Source: CAZXEU01 sp964639665
Lineage (GTDB): Bacteria; Bacteroidota; Rhodothermia; Rhodothermales; Bin80
Direction: 5' to 3'
Assembly (NCBI GenBank): GCA_964639665.1
Contig: CAZXEU010000121.1
Location: 62,001 to 126,000 of the forward strand
DNA: 64,000 nucleotides
Shown in pieces: positions 8,187 to 18,309 of this stretch. The notes beneath the pieces are model-generated. The model saw only the letters and a list, made by a program, of their open reading frames with translations, searched no databases and was not told where the DNA came from. The position numbers and the translations under genes are program-made. How positions within the stretch are numbered: position 1 is the first letter of the stretch; the number at the start of each line of letters is the position of its first letter.

Positions 8187-10640
8187 TTAGACGGCAGCGG
8201 CCTCCATCGGCTGGTGATGTCGGCGGTAGGCGTCAAGGTCGAAGGCGTCCACCTGGATGGCCTCCCAACGGGCCGCCTCGGCGCGCTCCACCAAATCTCC
8301 TTCCTCCGCCGAAATTATGCCGGCACGTACCGCTCTTGGCAATAGATCTGCGCCGCCGCGCAGCTTGCCCTCTTTCACGGCTCGCGAGACGCGTCTCGCC
8401 GCAGGATCGGATTGTGATACCAGCGCGAAGGCCCGCTGCAGCCGCCCCATCGCCTCGTTTTCGCTGCGGGGCACGTAGCATCCACGGGCCAGGCGGTCCC
8501 GCTGCTCGCCCGGCGTCTGCATGAGGAGCGCAACGCGGCGAGCTGTGGCGTCACTTGGGCCCTGTGCAAATGCATTGAGACGCCACCAGAAAAGCACGGG
8601 CCCGCGCAGGAACCAGCGCAGCCCCTTGACGGGCAGATTCTTCAGCAATCCCTCGAATGCCACTTGCATGCGGGCAAACGCATGGTCCATGGCCCATTGG
8701 AAGTACGGCATGTCCTCCTTCCTGCGCCCTTCTGCCTCAAACCGGCGTATGGTTGCGGCCGCCAGATACATCCAGGAGAAGATATCGGCGAACCTGCCTG
8801 TGATCGACTCCCGACGCTTCAGCATGCCACCCAGGGACATCATGGCCACGTCAGCCCAGAAGGCAAACGAGGCAGAAACCCATCCGAGCTTGCGCAGGTA
8901 CGGGGCCGACGGCCCGCGCGCAGGTACGCGATTCAGCCGGCCTCGCGTCAGTCCAAGAACCAGGCAGCGGAAACCGTTGCGGACTACATGACCGGCGTAT
9001 CCCCAGATCGCGTGGTCAAAGGCGCGCCGGTCTCCGGACTGGAGTGCCTCGATGGCCTGGTAGGCAAACGGATGGCAGCGTATCGCGCCCTGGCCAAAGA
9101 TGATAAGCGTTCGCGTCAGAATGTTGGCGCCCTCTACCGTGATGGCAATCGGGGTGGCAATAAACGCGCCGGCCAGGAGATTGCGAGGCCCGCCGGAAAT
9201 ACCGTTGCCGCCCAGGATGTCCATTGCATCCACTACGGCCTGCCGGCCCATCTCAGTCAGATTGTACTTGACAATGGCCGTCACGACGGCCGGTGCCGCA
9301 CCTTGGTCAATGGCTCCCACCGTATACGTGCGCGCGGCCTCCGCCAGGTAGGCATAGCCTCCGATGCGCGCCAGCGGCTCCTGCACGCCCTCAAACCGGC
9401 CGATGGGAAGCCCGAACTGCTTCCGGATGGCCGCGTGCGCGCTGGCCACCAGAAAGGCGGTCTTTATGCCGCCGGTGGCCACGGCCGGCAGGGAGATCCC
9501 CCTGCCGGCGGCCAGCGACTCCATCAGCATCTGCCAGCCCCGGCCGGCCCCGTCCTTGCCGCCAATGATGGCGTCCACAGACACAACCACGCCGTGCCCC
9601 TCGGTGGGACCGTTGGCAAACGGCACGCCCAGCGGATCGTGGCGGTCGCCGGTGACAACACCCGGCGTGTCCGTCTCAATCAGCGCACACGTGATGCCGG
9701 GTCTTACTCCCTTGCCGAGCGCGTTGTCCGGATCGCGAAGCTTGAAGGCCAATCCCAACACGCCGGCCATCGGTGCAAGCGTGATGTAACGCTTGTTCCA
9801 GTCCAGCCGCAATCTCAGCTCCCCGTTCGCATCGGTGAACACGGTTCCGCTCGCCTCCATGGCTCCGGCATCGGAGCCTGCCTGCGCTTCGGTCAGCGCA
9901 AAGGCGGGTATGAGCGATGCGTCGGCCAGCCTCGGCAGATAGTAGTCCCGCTGCTCCTGCGTCCCGTAGTGAATGAGCAGTTCCGCAGGTCCGAGCGAAT
10001 TAGGCACCATCACTGTTGTTGCAAGCGGGCCGCACCGGCTGTGAAGCTTCATTACCACGGCACTGTTGGCCCGCGCCGAGAATCCCAGACCGCCGTACTC
10101 TTTCGGGATGATCATCCCGAACATCTTCTCCCGCGCAATGATATTCCATGCTTCCTGCGGAAGCTCGCGCGTCTTCCACAGCTCCCAGTCCTGCACCACG
10201 CGGCAAAGCTCTTCCACGGGACCGTCCAGGAATGCCTGCTCCTCGTCGGTCAGCGACGGATAGGATTCCGAGAGTATGCGGGCAAAGTCGGGGCGACCGG
10301 AAAAGAGCTCTCCCTCCACCCACACGGTCCCCGCCTTGAGAGCGACTTGTTCGGTCTCCGAAATCTTCGGCAGCAGCTGCAGCGCGCGTACCATGCCCAT
10401 CATCGGACGCGTGACCAGTGCGCGCCTTACGGGCACCACTGCCAGTATCAATCCCGCCACCAGCGCAATTGCCAGTACGGCAGCCGGCGCTCCCGTGCCA
10501 TACAGCAACGCCAATGCTGCCAGCACCCAGATCCAGAGTCTTGCTCCGCGGTAGCCAAGCACCAATACCACCGCCGCCGCCGCGGCGGCCGTCCACCAGG
10601 GAGCGGACGACAATAGGTCAAAAAACGGCCACTCTGACAT
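8187..10640 (-). CDS. fadE: Acyl-CoA dehydrogenase, FadE type
   Basis: This is an 817-residue enzyme, close to the 814 residues of E. coli FadE. It catalyses the first FAD-dependent step of beta-oxidation, converting acyl-CoA to trans-2-enoyl-CoA. Two hydrophobic segments in the first 65 residues (WWTAAAAAAVVLVLGY, LWIWVLAALALLYG) anchor it to the membrane. The dehydrogenase core spans about residues 110-510, with FALTEAQAGSDAGAME for substrate/FAD binding and DAMDILGGNGISGGPRNLL near residue 470. The remainder matches the DUF1974 C-terminal domain of FadE. It is the third gene of a fadN-fadA-fadE operon, 24 bp after fadA. Confidence 0.93.
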   Translation of the reverse strand: MSEWPFFDLLSSAPWWTAAAAAAVVLVLGYRGARLWIWVLAALALLYGTGAPAAVLAIALVAGLILAVVPVRRALVTRPMMGMVRALQLLPKISETEQVALKAGTVWVEGELFSGRPDFARILSESYPSLTDEEQAFLDGPVEELCRVVQDWELWKTRELPQEAWNIIAREKMFGMIIPKEYGGLGFSARANSAVVMKLHSRCGPLATTVMVPNSLGPAELLIHYGTQEQRDYYLPRLADASLIPAFALTEAQAGSDAGAMEASGTVFTDANGELRLRLDWNKRYITLAPMAGVLGLAFKLRDPDNALGKGVRPGITCALIETDTPGVVTGDRHDPLGVPFANGPTEGHGVVVSVDAIIGGKDGAGRGWQMLMESLAAGRGISLPAVATGGIKTAFLVASAHAAIRKQFGLPIGRFEGVQEPLARIGGYAYLAEAARTYTVGAIDQGAAPAVVTAIVKYNLTEMGRQAVVDAMDILGGNGISGGPRNLLAGAFIATPIAITVEGANILTRTLIIFGQGAIRCHPFAYQAIEALQSGDRRAFDHAIWGYAGHVVRNGFRCLVLGLTRGRLNRVPARGPSAPYLRKLGWVSASFAFWADVAMMSLGGMLKRRESITGRFADIFSWMYLAAATIRRFEAEGRRKEDMPYFQWAMDHAFARMQVAFEGLLKNLPVKGLRWFLRGPVLFWWRLNAFAQGPSDATARRVALLMQTPGEQRDRLARGCYVPRSENEAMGRLQRAFALVSQSDPAARRVSRAVKEGKLRGGADLLPRAVRAGIISAEEGDLVERAEAARWEAIQVDAFDLDAYRRHHQPMEAAAV

Positions 10641-10664
10641 GGTCAGTATCGCTCTTCCCGGGCC

Positions 10665-11855
10665 CTAGAGCATCAGGTTCTCGAATACGGCAGCGGCTCC
10701 CATGCCGCCGCCGATGCACATGGTGCAGAGTCCGTAGCGCGTTCCTCGACGCTTCATTTCGTGCAGCAGCGTGGCGGTCAGCTTGGCTCCCGTGCAGCCG
10801 AGCGGATGCCCGAGGGCTACAGCACCGCCGTTTACATTCACGCTGGACTCGTCCAGTCCCGCCTCCCGGATGACAGCCAGCGCCTGGGCGGCAAACGCCT
10901 CGTTGAGCTCTACCAGACCGATGTCCTCAAGCGAGAGCCCGCACTGTCGAAGGACTTTGCTGATGGCATCCACCGGTCCGATGCCCATGATTTCGGGGGC
11001 AACTCCCGCCACGGCATAGCCAGCCATGCGCGCCATCGGTTCCAGGCCCAGCTCGCGAACCATCGAGCTCTCCATTACCACGGTCGCCGCAGCGCCGTCG
11101 GACATCTGCGAGGAATTGCCAGCGGTCACGGTGCCGCCGCTGCGAAATACAGGCCTGAGCTTGGCCAGGGCCTCCAGGGAAGTATCCGGCCTGGGGCCCT
11201 CATCTACGGCCACGGTCTCGGTGGTGGTGCGTGCAGCTCCGTCCACGAACGATGTGGAAGTAACTTCCAGCGGAACGATCTCTTCAGCAAAGCGGCCCGT
11301 GGAGATCGCGTCCATGGCTCTGCGGTGTGACTGGAGCGAAAAGCGGTCCTGCTCCCCACGCGCGATGCTATATTTCTCTGCAAGGTTTTCTGCCGTATTG
11401 CCCATGGAGATGTACACTTCCGGGCGTGCTTCGGCAGTCTGCGGGTCAGGCTGGAAATAGTAGCCGCTCATGGGCACGAGACTCATCGACTCGGTGCCGC
11501 CGGCCACCACGCACGCGGCATGGCCCGCCGCTATGGCCTGGCAGGCCATTGCAATAGTCTGAAGCCCTGACGAACAGAAACGGTTCACCGTGGCGCCCGG
11601 CACGCTGTCGGGAAGTCCGGCCTGCCCCGCGATTATGCGGGCCACATTCATGCCCTGGGAACCCTCGGGAAACGCGCAACCCATCAGCACGTCGTCGACG
11701 CGTGCCGGCTCCAAACCAGGCGTGCGGCGCACCGCTTCACGCACAACGGCCGCTCCCATCTGTTCGGGACGCATCTGGCGCAGCTTGCCCCTCCTGGCCT
11801 TGCCAACCGGAGTGCGCACGCTCGTCAGAATATAGGCTGAGTTGTTGGATTCCAT
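10665..11855 (-). CDS. fadA: Acetyl-CoA C-acyltransferase (3-ketoacyl-CoA thiolase)
   Basis: This is a 396-residue thiolase that carries out the last step of beta-oxidation, releasing acetyl-CoA from 3-ketoacyl-CoA. The nucleophilic Cys is in [14 protein letters not shown] near residue 93. The His of the GHPLGCTGA motif is near residue 355 and the proton-shuttling Cys is in [10 protein letters not shown] near residue 385. The length is standard. It sits 21 bp downstream of fadN and 24 bp upstream of fadE, so the three are one transcription unit. The order fadN-fadA-fadE is that of Bacillus subtilis rather than fadBA of enterobacteria. Confidence 0.94.
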   Translation of the reverse strand: MESNNSAYILTSVRTPVGKARRGKLRQMRPEQMGAAVVREAVRRTPGLEPARVDDVLMGCAFPEGSQGMNVARIIAGQAGLPDSVPGATVNRFCSSGLQTIAMACQAIAAGHAACVVAGGTESMSLVPMSGYYFQPDPQTAEARPEVYISMGNTAENLAEKYSIARGEQDRFSLQSHRRAMDAISTGRFAEEIVPLEVTSTSFVDGAARTTTETVAVDEGPRPDTSLEALAKLRPVFRSGGTVTAGNSSQMSDGAAATVVMESSMVRELGLEPMARMAGYAVAGVAPEIMGIGPVDAISKVLRQCGLSLEDIGLVELNEAFAAQALAVIREAGLDESSVNVNGGAVALGHPLGCTGAKLTATLLHEMKRRGTRYGLCTMCIGGGMGAAAVFENLML

Positions 11856-11876
11856 GGTCAGGGTAAGAAGGGCAGG

Positions 11877-14216
11877 TCAGTTTCGCACAGGCTTGTTGTT
11901 GGTAAGCAATCCGCGAATGCGCTCCTGTGTCTTCGGCTGGCCGAGCAGGCCCAGAAACACCTCCCGCTCAAGGTCCAGCATATACTGCTCGGTTACTTCC
12001 TGCGGCCCAGTCAGGTTGCCTCCTGTGAAGACGTGCGCAAGCCGGCCTGCAAGGTAACGGTCGTAGTCCGTGATAAAGCGTCCCTGGTGCATCTGATAGA
12101 TGCCTACCTGCAATACGGCGTATCCGGGCCGTCCTAGTACGCGAAACTCCGTGCCCACAGGCGGCATGTATCCCAGTTCGGAAAGTCGGATAACTTCCTG
12201 CGCTGCAACGTGGAATCGCCGGTCCATGTGCATTACCACAGGCAGGCGCCTGGGTAGAAAGCCCATATCCTGGGCCTGGCGCGCGCTCGTTGCGACGCGG
12301 GCCATCGCGACGGTCTCGAAGTACTTCCGCACAAAGGCCTGCAGGTCGCTATCGTGGCCCGTGCTTTCCCGGGCGGCACGAGCGGCAAGCCGCATTGAGC
12401 CCGTTCCGGCGGGGATGAGTCCCACGCCCAGCTCCACCAGTCCCAGGTAGGTCTCGGCCGCTGCCACAGGGTGGCACGAAGCCATGACCAGTTCGCAGCC
12501 CCCTCCAAGCGCACGCTGGTGCACGGCCACGACAACGGGCTTGGCCGCGTAATAGACCCGCTGCATGGTTTGCTGGAACGTGTCTATATAGCGATCCAGG
12601 AGCCCGAAATCGCCCTGCTGCAGCGCATGCGCCATTTCCATGAGGTTGGCGCCGGCAGAGAAATGCGTGCCGGTATTGCCTATGACAAGGCCTCGGAGGT
12701 CCCTGTCGCCTTCCACGCGGTCTATGGCAGCCAGCATGCCCTCGATAACGCGCCTGCCCATGGTGTTGGCCTTGGAGCGGAATTCGAGCAGCGCGACGCC
12801 GTCGCCGAGGTCGCGAAGCACGGCTTCGGCGTTGGACCATATCTCCGGCTTGCTTCCGATGATCACTTCGTCGCTGTGGGCCGCCACTTCCTGATAGGCC
12901 TGATCGACCGGCACAAACACGGATTGGCGGTCCGTGCCATAGAACGAATCGTGCCGGTCCCGCTGCATGCCTCGCACCCAGTCCGGGACGGGTATAGCGC
13001 GCGAATCCATGTCCCGCAGCACGCGGTGAAGACCCAGCACATCCCACGTTTCGAAGAGCCCCAGCTGCCAGCCGAATCCCCAGCGGAGCGCCTGGTCTAT
13101 GCTGTCCGGGCTGTCCGCAATCTCACCCACGCGGCGGGCCGCGTACGCCATCGTATCCAGCATGGTATCGCGGAAGAAGCTGCCGGCGCGGCCAGCGTCA
13201 TCGTAAAGCGCGCGCACCCTCTCTTCGAGCCCGCCACTCTTCTTCCACTGCCGCAGATCTCCCACGTCCATGGGCTCTGCAGGCGTGTATTGCATGGACG
13301 AAGGATCGAGCGAGAGGATTTCGCCCGCCACCTTGCGGTAGAAGCCTGCCCGCGTCTTGGCGCCCAGCGCGCCTTGCTCCACCAGGGCATCCAGGATCGC
13401 AGGACTCCGAAAGCGTTCGCGGCTTTCGTCGTGCGGCACGCTCTCGTACAGGTTTTGCGCCACCAGACGCATGACATCCAGACCCACCACGTCCGCCGTG
13501 CGGAATGTGGCCGACTTCGGCCGGCCAACCAGCGGACCGGTCAGCGCATCAATCTCTTCTATCGTGTACTGGCCGCGCGCAAAGTAGGCTATCGCGCCCA
13601 TCATGGCATAAATGCCAATCCGGTTGCCTATGAAATACGGCACATCCTTGGCAACGACGATGCCCTTGCCCAGGTGCACGCGAGCAAACTGGGATACGCG
13701 CCGCACAACGGCAGCATCGGTGTCAGCCGTCGGCACCAGCTCCAGCAGCTTGAGATACCTGGGCGGATTGAAGAAGTGCGTACCGAGCGTACGGCTGCGC
13801 AGATCAGGAGACAGGCCGGCCGTTATATCGCGAACGGGTATGCCGCTCGTATTGGTGGAAACGACCGCGCCGTCGCTCACATGCTCCTGTACGCGCTGCA
13901 TGATCCGGCGTTTTATGTCAAGCCGCTCCACAACGGCTTCCACTACCCAGTCCGCGTCCGCAATGCGGGCGAAATCGTCTTCGAAATTGCCAAGCGAAAT
14001 GCGCCTCGCCACATCCTTGGCGAAAAACGGATCCGGCTTGATGCGCGTGGACGCCTTGAAGTACTTGTTGACCAGAGCGTTGCGGTCTGCGCCTTCACCT
14101 GCCGGAAGGTCCAGAAGCAGGACCCGCAAGCCGGCGTTCGCAAGGTGCGCGGCAATCTGGGCTCCCATCGTGCCCGCTCCCAGCACAGCCGCCGACAGGA
14201 ATGGTTTTTCCGGCAT
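11877..14216 (-). CDS. fadN: 3-hydroxyacyl-CoA dehydrogenase / enoyl-CoA hydratase, FadN type
   Basis: This is a 779-residue bifunctional enzyme for the middle two steps of beta-oxidation. The NAD-binding Rossmann domain is N-terminal (AVLGAGTMGAQIAAHLANAG), followed by VSTNTSGIPVRDI and the dimerisation helices. The crotonase/hydratase domain is C-terminal, with GTHFSAGANLMEM near residue 520 and LGGGCELVMASC near residue 570. This dehydrogenase-first order is the FadN arrangement, opposite to E. coli FadB. In the hydratase oxyanion region the usual motifs are intact. It heads the fadNAE operon; about 190 bp separate it from the next gene upstream, enough for a promoter, though I identify no FadR site. 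Confidence 0.92.
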   Translation of the reverse strand: MPEKPFLSAAVLGAGTMGAQIAAHLANAGLRVLLLDLPAGEGADRNALVNKYFKASTRIKPDPFFAKDVARRISLGNFEDDFARIADADWVVEAVVERLDIKRRIMQRVQEHVSDGAVVSTNTSGIPVRDITAGLSPDLRSRTLGTHFFNPPRYLKLLELVPTADTDAAVVRRVSQFARVHLGKGIVVAKDVPYFIGNRIGIYAMMGAIAYFARGQYTIEEIDALTGPLVGRPKSATFRTADVVGLDVMRLVAQNLYESVPHDESRERFRSPAILDALVEQGALGAKTRAGFYRKVAGEILSLDPSSMQYTPAEPMDVGDLRQWKKSGGLEERVRALYDDAGRAGSFFRDTMLDTMAYAARRVGEIADSPDSIDQALRWGFGWQLGLFETWDVLGLHRVLRDMDSRAIPVPDWVRGMQRDRHDSFYGTDRQSVFVPVDQAYQEVAAHSDEVIIGSKPEIWSNAEAVLRDLGDGVALLEFRSKANTMGRRVIEGMLAAIDRVEGDRDLRGLVIGNTGTHFSAGANLMEMAHALQQGDFGLLDRYIDTFQQTMQRVYYAAKPVVVAVHQRALGGGCELVMASCHPVAAAETYLGLVELGVGLIPAGTGSMRLAARAARESTGHDSDLQAFVRKYFETVAMARVATSARQAQDMGFLPRRLPVVMHMDRRFHVAAQEVIRLSELGYMPPVGTEFRVLGRPGYAVLQVGIYQMHQGRFITDYDRYLAGRLAHVFTGGNLTGPQEVTEQYMLDLEREVFLGLLGQPKTQERIRGLLTNNKPVRN

Positions 14217-14406
14217 CGTATTGAATGCTTCCGTGAAGGACTACGTCTGGTCGCTAAACACGCCAGCCCGCACCAGGAAGATCGAGCGCCCTTCTAAAAT
14301 AGTAACGTTCACCGGCCTCTTCCACCGCGACCAATTCGTGAATTTGGCCGGCGGTGGCGACGCAACCGGTGGCTTCAAATCGGGACCCGGCGCCGCGAAT
14401 TCCTCG

Positions 14407-15300
14407 CTATAGCCGCTTCAGCGTGACGTTTCCGACACCTGCGTGCATCTTCAGCTGGGGACCTCCCTCGTTGATCTTTCCGGAGAATGATTTCTTGAGC
14501 AGTTTGCCTGTCACCTCAATCGGGAATTCGCAGTCCGCCGATCCGAAGGAAGCCGTACCGACCACGTCAACATCCAGATCGTCAGCAAGCTCAACCGTGA
14601 CATTTCCTGCACCAGTGCGAAGTTCGGAATCGTCCTGGGGTTGGTGCGTTATTTGAGCATAAACATTGCCCGCGCCTGATGTCACATCCAGCGCGCCCAG
14701 CTGGCCGCTCAGATCAATGTTTCCGGCTCCCGTCCGGATGGACGCGGACGAAATATCGCCGGAAATATCCAGATTGCCGGCGCCGCTGGCAATCTCCACC
14801 GTACCAGTGAGCTTCTCGATAACGACATTCCCCGCACCCGTCGCACCCGTGACGTTCCCGCTGAGCTTCGCGATGTTCACATTGCCGACGCCGTTTTCAA
14901 ACTCCACGTTGAATTCCTCGGGAACTCGCACTTCGAGATGCACCCGCAGCCCCGAGCGTCTGCGCCACCTCATCCCCCTGCCCTCGCCTTCAAATCTTGA
15001 ATGTACCGTGATGTCATTGCCGTCCTTGTTGAACGAGTATTCGTGGTGCTCAAGCAGATCCTCGAACGACTCACGGCCATCGCCCCGGGCCATGCGGCCA
15101 AGCGCAATGGTCACCACGTTCTCCCGAACCACTTCCACCTCAATATTGCCGTGGTCCAGATCAAAGTGCACCGTGCCGCCAGGGCGCACGTCAAATTCCT
15201 CCCGTACAACATTTCGCTGCTGGCCCGGGGCAACCTGCGCATAGAGCGGAAGTAGCACGCCTAGCAGCCACGGCGTAAGGTCACGGCTATTCTGTCGCAT
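14407..15300 (-). CDS. DUF4097-like beta-repeat envelope protein
   Basis: This is a 297-residue exported protein. ATG 15300 gives a signal peptide ending near VAPGQ and has an AGAGG site upstream; the frame extends back to 15462 without support. The mature protein is mostly a right-handed beta stack with a repeating pattern of short strands: GAGNVVIEKL, GAGNLDISG, GAGNIDLSG, GAGNVYAQI, GAGNVTVEL and GVGNVTLKRL, spaced about 18-22 residues. This is typical of the DUF4097/DUF2807 putative adhesin family. The role is unknown and cell-envelope location is inferred. It is divergent from the first OsmC gene (161 bp apart). Confidence 0.8.
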   Translation of the reverse strand: MRQNSRDLTPWLLGVLLPLYAQVAPGQQRNVVREEFDVRPGGTVHFDLDHGNIEVEVVRENVVTIALGRMARGDGRESFEDLLEHHEYSFNKDGNDITVHSRFEGEGRGMRWRRRSGLRVHLEVRVPEEFNVEFENGVGNVNIAKLSGNVTGATGAGNVVIEKLTGTVEIASGAGNLDISGDISSASIRTGAGNIDLSGQLGALDVTSGAGNVYAQITHQPQDDSELRTGAGNVTVELADDLDVDVVGTASFGSADCEFPIEVTGKLLKKSFSGKINEGGPQLKMHAGVGNVTLKRL

Positions 15301-15461
15301 GGGTATACCTCTTTCGGTACGGGTGGCACTTCCCTTTATTTCGTTACGTGAAAGCGCTTGTCGGGTTGCAAATCCAAGGTATTCAAGCCGAATTGGCACC
15401 TGAGCCTGATACTGAGCAGGCGGAATCCGGGCCGGCCCCCTTGCGTTGAAGGGGGGCCTCA

Positions 15462-15938
15462 ATGCAAAGTTCTGCCTCCATGCAAATCAAGCTGCGGCGC
15501 CTGGATGACGCCTTTCATTTCCTGGCCGCTAATGAAGCGGGCAACGAGGTACACCTGGACACGGGTCCCGAAGAAGGCGGCAGCGGCCAGGGAGCGGGTC
15601 CCATGCAGGCCGTCATAATGGCGCTGGGGGGCTGCAGCGGCATTGACATCGTGCTTATCCTAAAGAAGGGGCGCCAGCGGATCGACAGCTTCGATATCGA
15701 TATCAGTTACGAGCGGGCAGCGGGCCCACCACCTGCCCTGTTTTCCCAAATCCACGTGCACTACAAACTGCAAGGCCGTTTGCAGCCCGAGAAAGTGCGG
15801 CGTGCCGTAGACCTCAGCATCAACAAGTACTGCTCCGTTGCCCGGATCCTGGAAAAGACGGCATCCATTGCGGCTTCCTATTCGGTAAACGGTACACGCT
15901 ATGAGCTTGATGCCGCCCCGCTAGCGGCCCATCCCTAA
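15462..15938 (+). CDS. OsmC family protein
   Basis: This is a 158-residue cytosolic protein of the OsmC/Ohr fold. It has a family Cys in ALGGCSGIDIV near residue 58 and a second in INKYCSVARI near residue 126, the pair used for thiol-dependent peroxide reduction. The start at 15462 is favoured by an AAGGGGGG site five bases upstream; another Met six codons later is possible. It belongs to the YhfA-like branch by its GPMQAVIMALGGCSG sequence. The second OsmC gene follows after 22 bp, so the two probably act together against organic hydroperoxides. Confidence 0.86.
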   Translation: MQSSASMQIKLRRLDDAFHFLAANEAGNEVHLDTGPEEGGSGQGAGPMQAVIMALGGCSGIDIVLILKKGRQRIDSFDIDISYERAAGPPPALFSQIHVHYKLQGRLQPEKVRRAVDLSINKYCSVARILEKTASIAASYSVNGTRYELDAAPLAAHP

Positions 15939-15960
15939 TCAATCGAACCCCACAGAACTC

Positions 15961-16392
15961 ATGGTAATCCGTCAATCTGAAGCATCCTGGGAAGGCGATC
16001 TTCGCTCCGGGCACGGCAGCATCAAAACGGGCCGCAGCGGCCAGGAACAGGGTTTCTCCTTTGCCTCGCGCCTGGAAAGCGGGGAAGGAACAAGCCCGGA
16101 AGAGCTTGTGGCTGCGGCGCATGCAGGCTGTTACGCCATGGCCCTGTCAAACGAGCTCGCGAGCAGCGGGCACACGCCCGAGCGAGTGGACGCTTCTGCG
16201 GTCGTGCAATTCGGTCCTGACCCGGCTGGCGGGTTTCATATCCCCCGGATCGACCTGACGGTGCGCGCCAGGGTGCCGGGACTGGATGCGGAGACGTTTC
16301 AAGAATTTGCTGAAGGAGCAAGGGTCGGGTGCCCGATCTCCAAGCTCTATGCCGGAACGACCATCGGGCTCGACGCCGAGCTGACCGATTAG
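15961..16392 (+). CDS. osmC: OsmC-type organic hydroperoxide reductase
   Basis: This is a 143-residue peroxiredoxin-like protein of the true OsmC branch. Key features are [17 protein letters not shown] near residues 47-62 with the peroxidatic Cys, and GCPISKLY near residue 125 with the resolving Cys. The length equals that of E. coli OsmC. It is expected to reduce organic hydroperoxides in the cytosol with a dithiol donor. It is the second gene of a tandem pair with another OsmC family member and is convergent with the GH13 gene. Confidence 0.88.
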   Translation: MVIRQSEASWEGDLRSGHGSIKTGRSGQEQGFSFASRLESGEGTSPEELVAAAHAGCYAMALSNELASSGHTPERVDASAVVQFGPDPAGGFHIPRIDLTVRARVPGLDAETFQEFAEGARVGCPISKLYAGTTIGLDAELTD

Positions 16393-16452
16393 GCCGGGCA
16401 GTCCACGTCCTGTTTCAGGGCTCGGTACCAGGATGCGTTGCAGCGGCCGTCG

Positions 16453-18309
16453 CTAGCGGCGTATCCATACCTGCGCTGTCCGGGGCGCCAATGTCAGCCC
16501 CCCTTCCCCGGCGATTGCAGTACCCGGGAATGCGTTGTCGTACCCGTTCAGGTCAACGGCGAGACTTTGTTCCGCATCCGAGGCGTTGAAGGCGACGACG
16601 GCACGCCGGTCTCCTAGTGCCCGTGCATATGCCAGCACCCGGGCACTGTCGTCTACCACAAGGTAATCGAGTCTCCCGTCTGCAAACAGGCGCGCATGCT
16701 GCCGCCGCATCGCGATGAGTTGCCGGTAGACTTCCAGCAGCGCCGTGTCGGGGCTGACAACATCACGCCGCCGGGCCAGACCCATTGGGTGCGCCGACTC
16801 GTCTTCGTAAGCAAGGTCAGGCCAGACGAGCGGCTTGCGCGTATCCGGATCATCTGCGCCCCACATCCCCATTTCGTCCCCGTTCCAGATCTGGGGAGCA
16901 CCCGGATACGTGAACTGCTGCACCAGAATCATGTGCTGGACGCTGCGCGTGCGAGCGTCCGGACGCTCGAGTTTGTATTCGGGATTCTGCCGCGGATTGA
17001 CCCCGTACTTGTAGGGTACCGGATTGTATATGGAAGTGGAGATTCTGGGCGTGTCGTGGCTGGCCGCTAGATTCATCATGGCCTTCTGAAACTGCTCGGG
17101 TATGCCGCGGGAAACCGAGTCCAGGTGCGCCACATACTGCGAGGCGGCAAGATGCGGCGGCGCCTCGGCAAAAAAGCTTCTGGTCGGCATGTACCACCGG
17201 TAATTCATGACCGCGTCGAATACGTCACCTTGAAGCCACGCCGTCGGATCCTGCATGTGATCAGGCCAGGACTCCCACCACACTTCGCCCACAAGGTAGG
17301 CTTCCGGATTGATGCTGCGTACGAATCGCCGGTAGTCGCGCCAGAATCCGAGGGGAACCATCTCCGCCACATCCAGCCGGAATCCGTCAATGCCGTCCGA
17401 CGGATCGCCGTCCCCGTCAGGGTCAAGCCACCGCCGGGTGACATTCAGGATGTGTACCTTGACTTCGGGGTGCATGTCACCTTCATGAGCGCCCCGCGTG
17501 GTGTCCCGTCCCACTTTTGCCAGCTCGGGCAGCTGCTTTACGCCGCTCCAGCCATGGTAGAAGAACTCATTGGTGTCGGCAGTAGCCGGATCGTCAAACG
17601 AAACGATGTCATACCAGTCGGCAAAACGTGAATCAGCCTGGTGCTCCACAAGGTCGAGCCACGCCCAAAACCTGATACCGGTATGATTCCAGGAGAAGTC
17701 CAGGATGATGCGCATGCCGCGCGCATGCAATTCGCGGACGAGCTCCAGGAAGAGGCTGTCCGCCGCCGTCCACTGCCACGTTTCGGGGTCCAGCGGATCC
17801 TCCGAGGCCATGATCGCCGCGTCGCCCTCCGGATCAGGGCCGAAGTTGCGATCAATGTGCCGGTAGTTGCGTGCATCAAACTTGTGCAGGGACGGCGCGT
17901 CGTTGACGGGATTGAGGTAAAGCGCCGTCACTCCCAGGTCCTCAAGGTAGTCCAGCTTATCCAATAGACCCTGAAGGTCACCACCGTAGCGGCGGGCCTG
18001 AGCGGCATAGTAGAATCCCCTACCCAGCTCCTCGGCCCAGGGCTCCTGCCTGTACCAGTCCTGTGTCCAGGGCGTCGGATGCCAGTCCACGGACGAGATG
18101 TCCGGCCGTGCCCCGACCATGTCCGCAGCCGTGGGATCGTTCGACGGGTCGCCGTTGCGAAACCGCTCCACGAAAACCTGATACCAGATGGCATCGTGTG
18201 ACCATGCGGGAGCGCCGAGGTGTACGTTGCCGGTATCGCTCCGGGAGCACGACAGCAGTCCCAGCGCAAGAAGCGCAAGAAGTGCCGGGCCGCTAGCGCA
18301 AGTAGTCAT
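16453..18309 (-). CDS. GH13 alpha-amylase family lipoprotein
   Basis: This is a 618-residue secreted glycoside hydrolase of family 13, probably acting on alpha-1,4-glucans or maltodextrins. It starts with a lipoprotein signal (LLALLALGLLSC). The conserved GH13 regions are all present: IILDFSWNH (I), GFRLDVAEM with the nucleophilic Asp (II), YLVGEVWWE with the acid Glu (III) and ASHDTPR (IV). The N-terminal WSHDAIWYQVFVERFRNGD resembles neopullulanase and cyclomaltodextrinase types. ATG 18309 was chosen for the signal peptide; it overlaps the end of the cupin gene by 17 bp, which suggests coupled translation. The frame extends to 18357 without support. Confidence 0.9.
   Translation of the reverse strand: MTTCASGPALLALLALGLLSCSRSDTGNVHLGAPAWSHDAIWYQVFVERFRNGDPSNDPTAADMVGARPDISSVDWHPTPWTQDWYRQEPWAEELGRGFYYAAQARRYGGDLQGLLDKLDYLEDLGVTALYLNPVNDAPSLHKFDARNYRHIDRNFGPDPEGDAAIMASEDPLDPETWQWTAADSLFLELVRELHARGMRIILDFSWNHTGIRFWAWLDLVEHQADSRFADWYDIVSFDDPATADTNEFFYHGWSGVKQLPELAKVGRDTTRGAHEGDMHPEVKVHILNVTRRWLDPDGDGDPSDGIDGFRLDVAEMVPLGFWRDYRRFVRSINPEAYLVGEVWWESWPDHMQDPTAWLQGDVFDAVMNYRWYMPTRSFFAEAPPHLAASQYVAHLDSVSRGIPEQFQKAMMNLAASHDTPRISTSIYNPVPYKYGVNPRQNPEYKLERPDARTRSVQHMILVQQFTYPGAPQIWNGDEMGMWGADDPDTRKPLVWPDLAYEDESAHPMGLARRRDVVSPDTALLEVYRQLIAMRRQHARLFADGRLDYLVVDDSARVLAYARALGDRRAVVAFNASDAEQSLAVDLNGYDNAFPGTAIAGEGGLTLAPRTAQVWIRR

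Noticed and set aside
8664..10616. 650-residue open frame on the plus strand opposite fadE
   Set aside because: It is antisense to a clearly conserved gene, its product is rich in Arg, His and Gly without motifs, and long antisense frames are expected at this GC content.
12471..14297. 608-residue open frame on the plus strand opposite fadN
   Set aside because: It is a mirror of the strongly conserved FadN frame and shows no domain or ribosome site.
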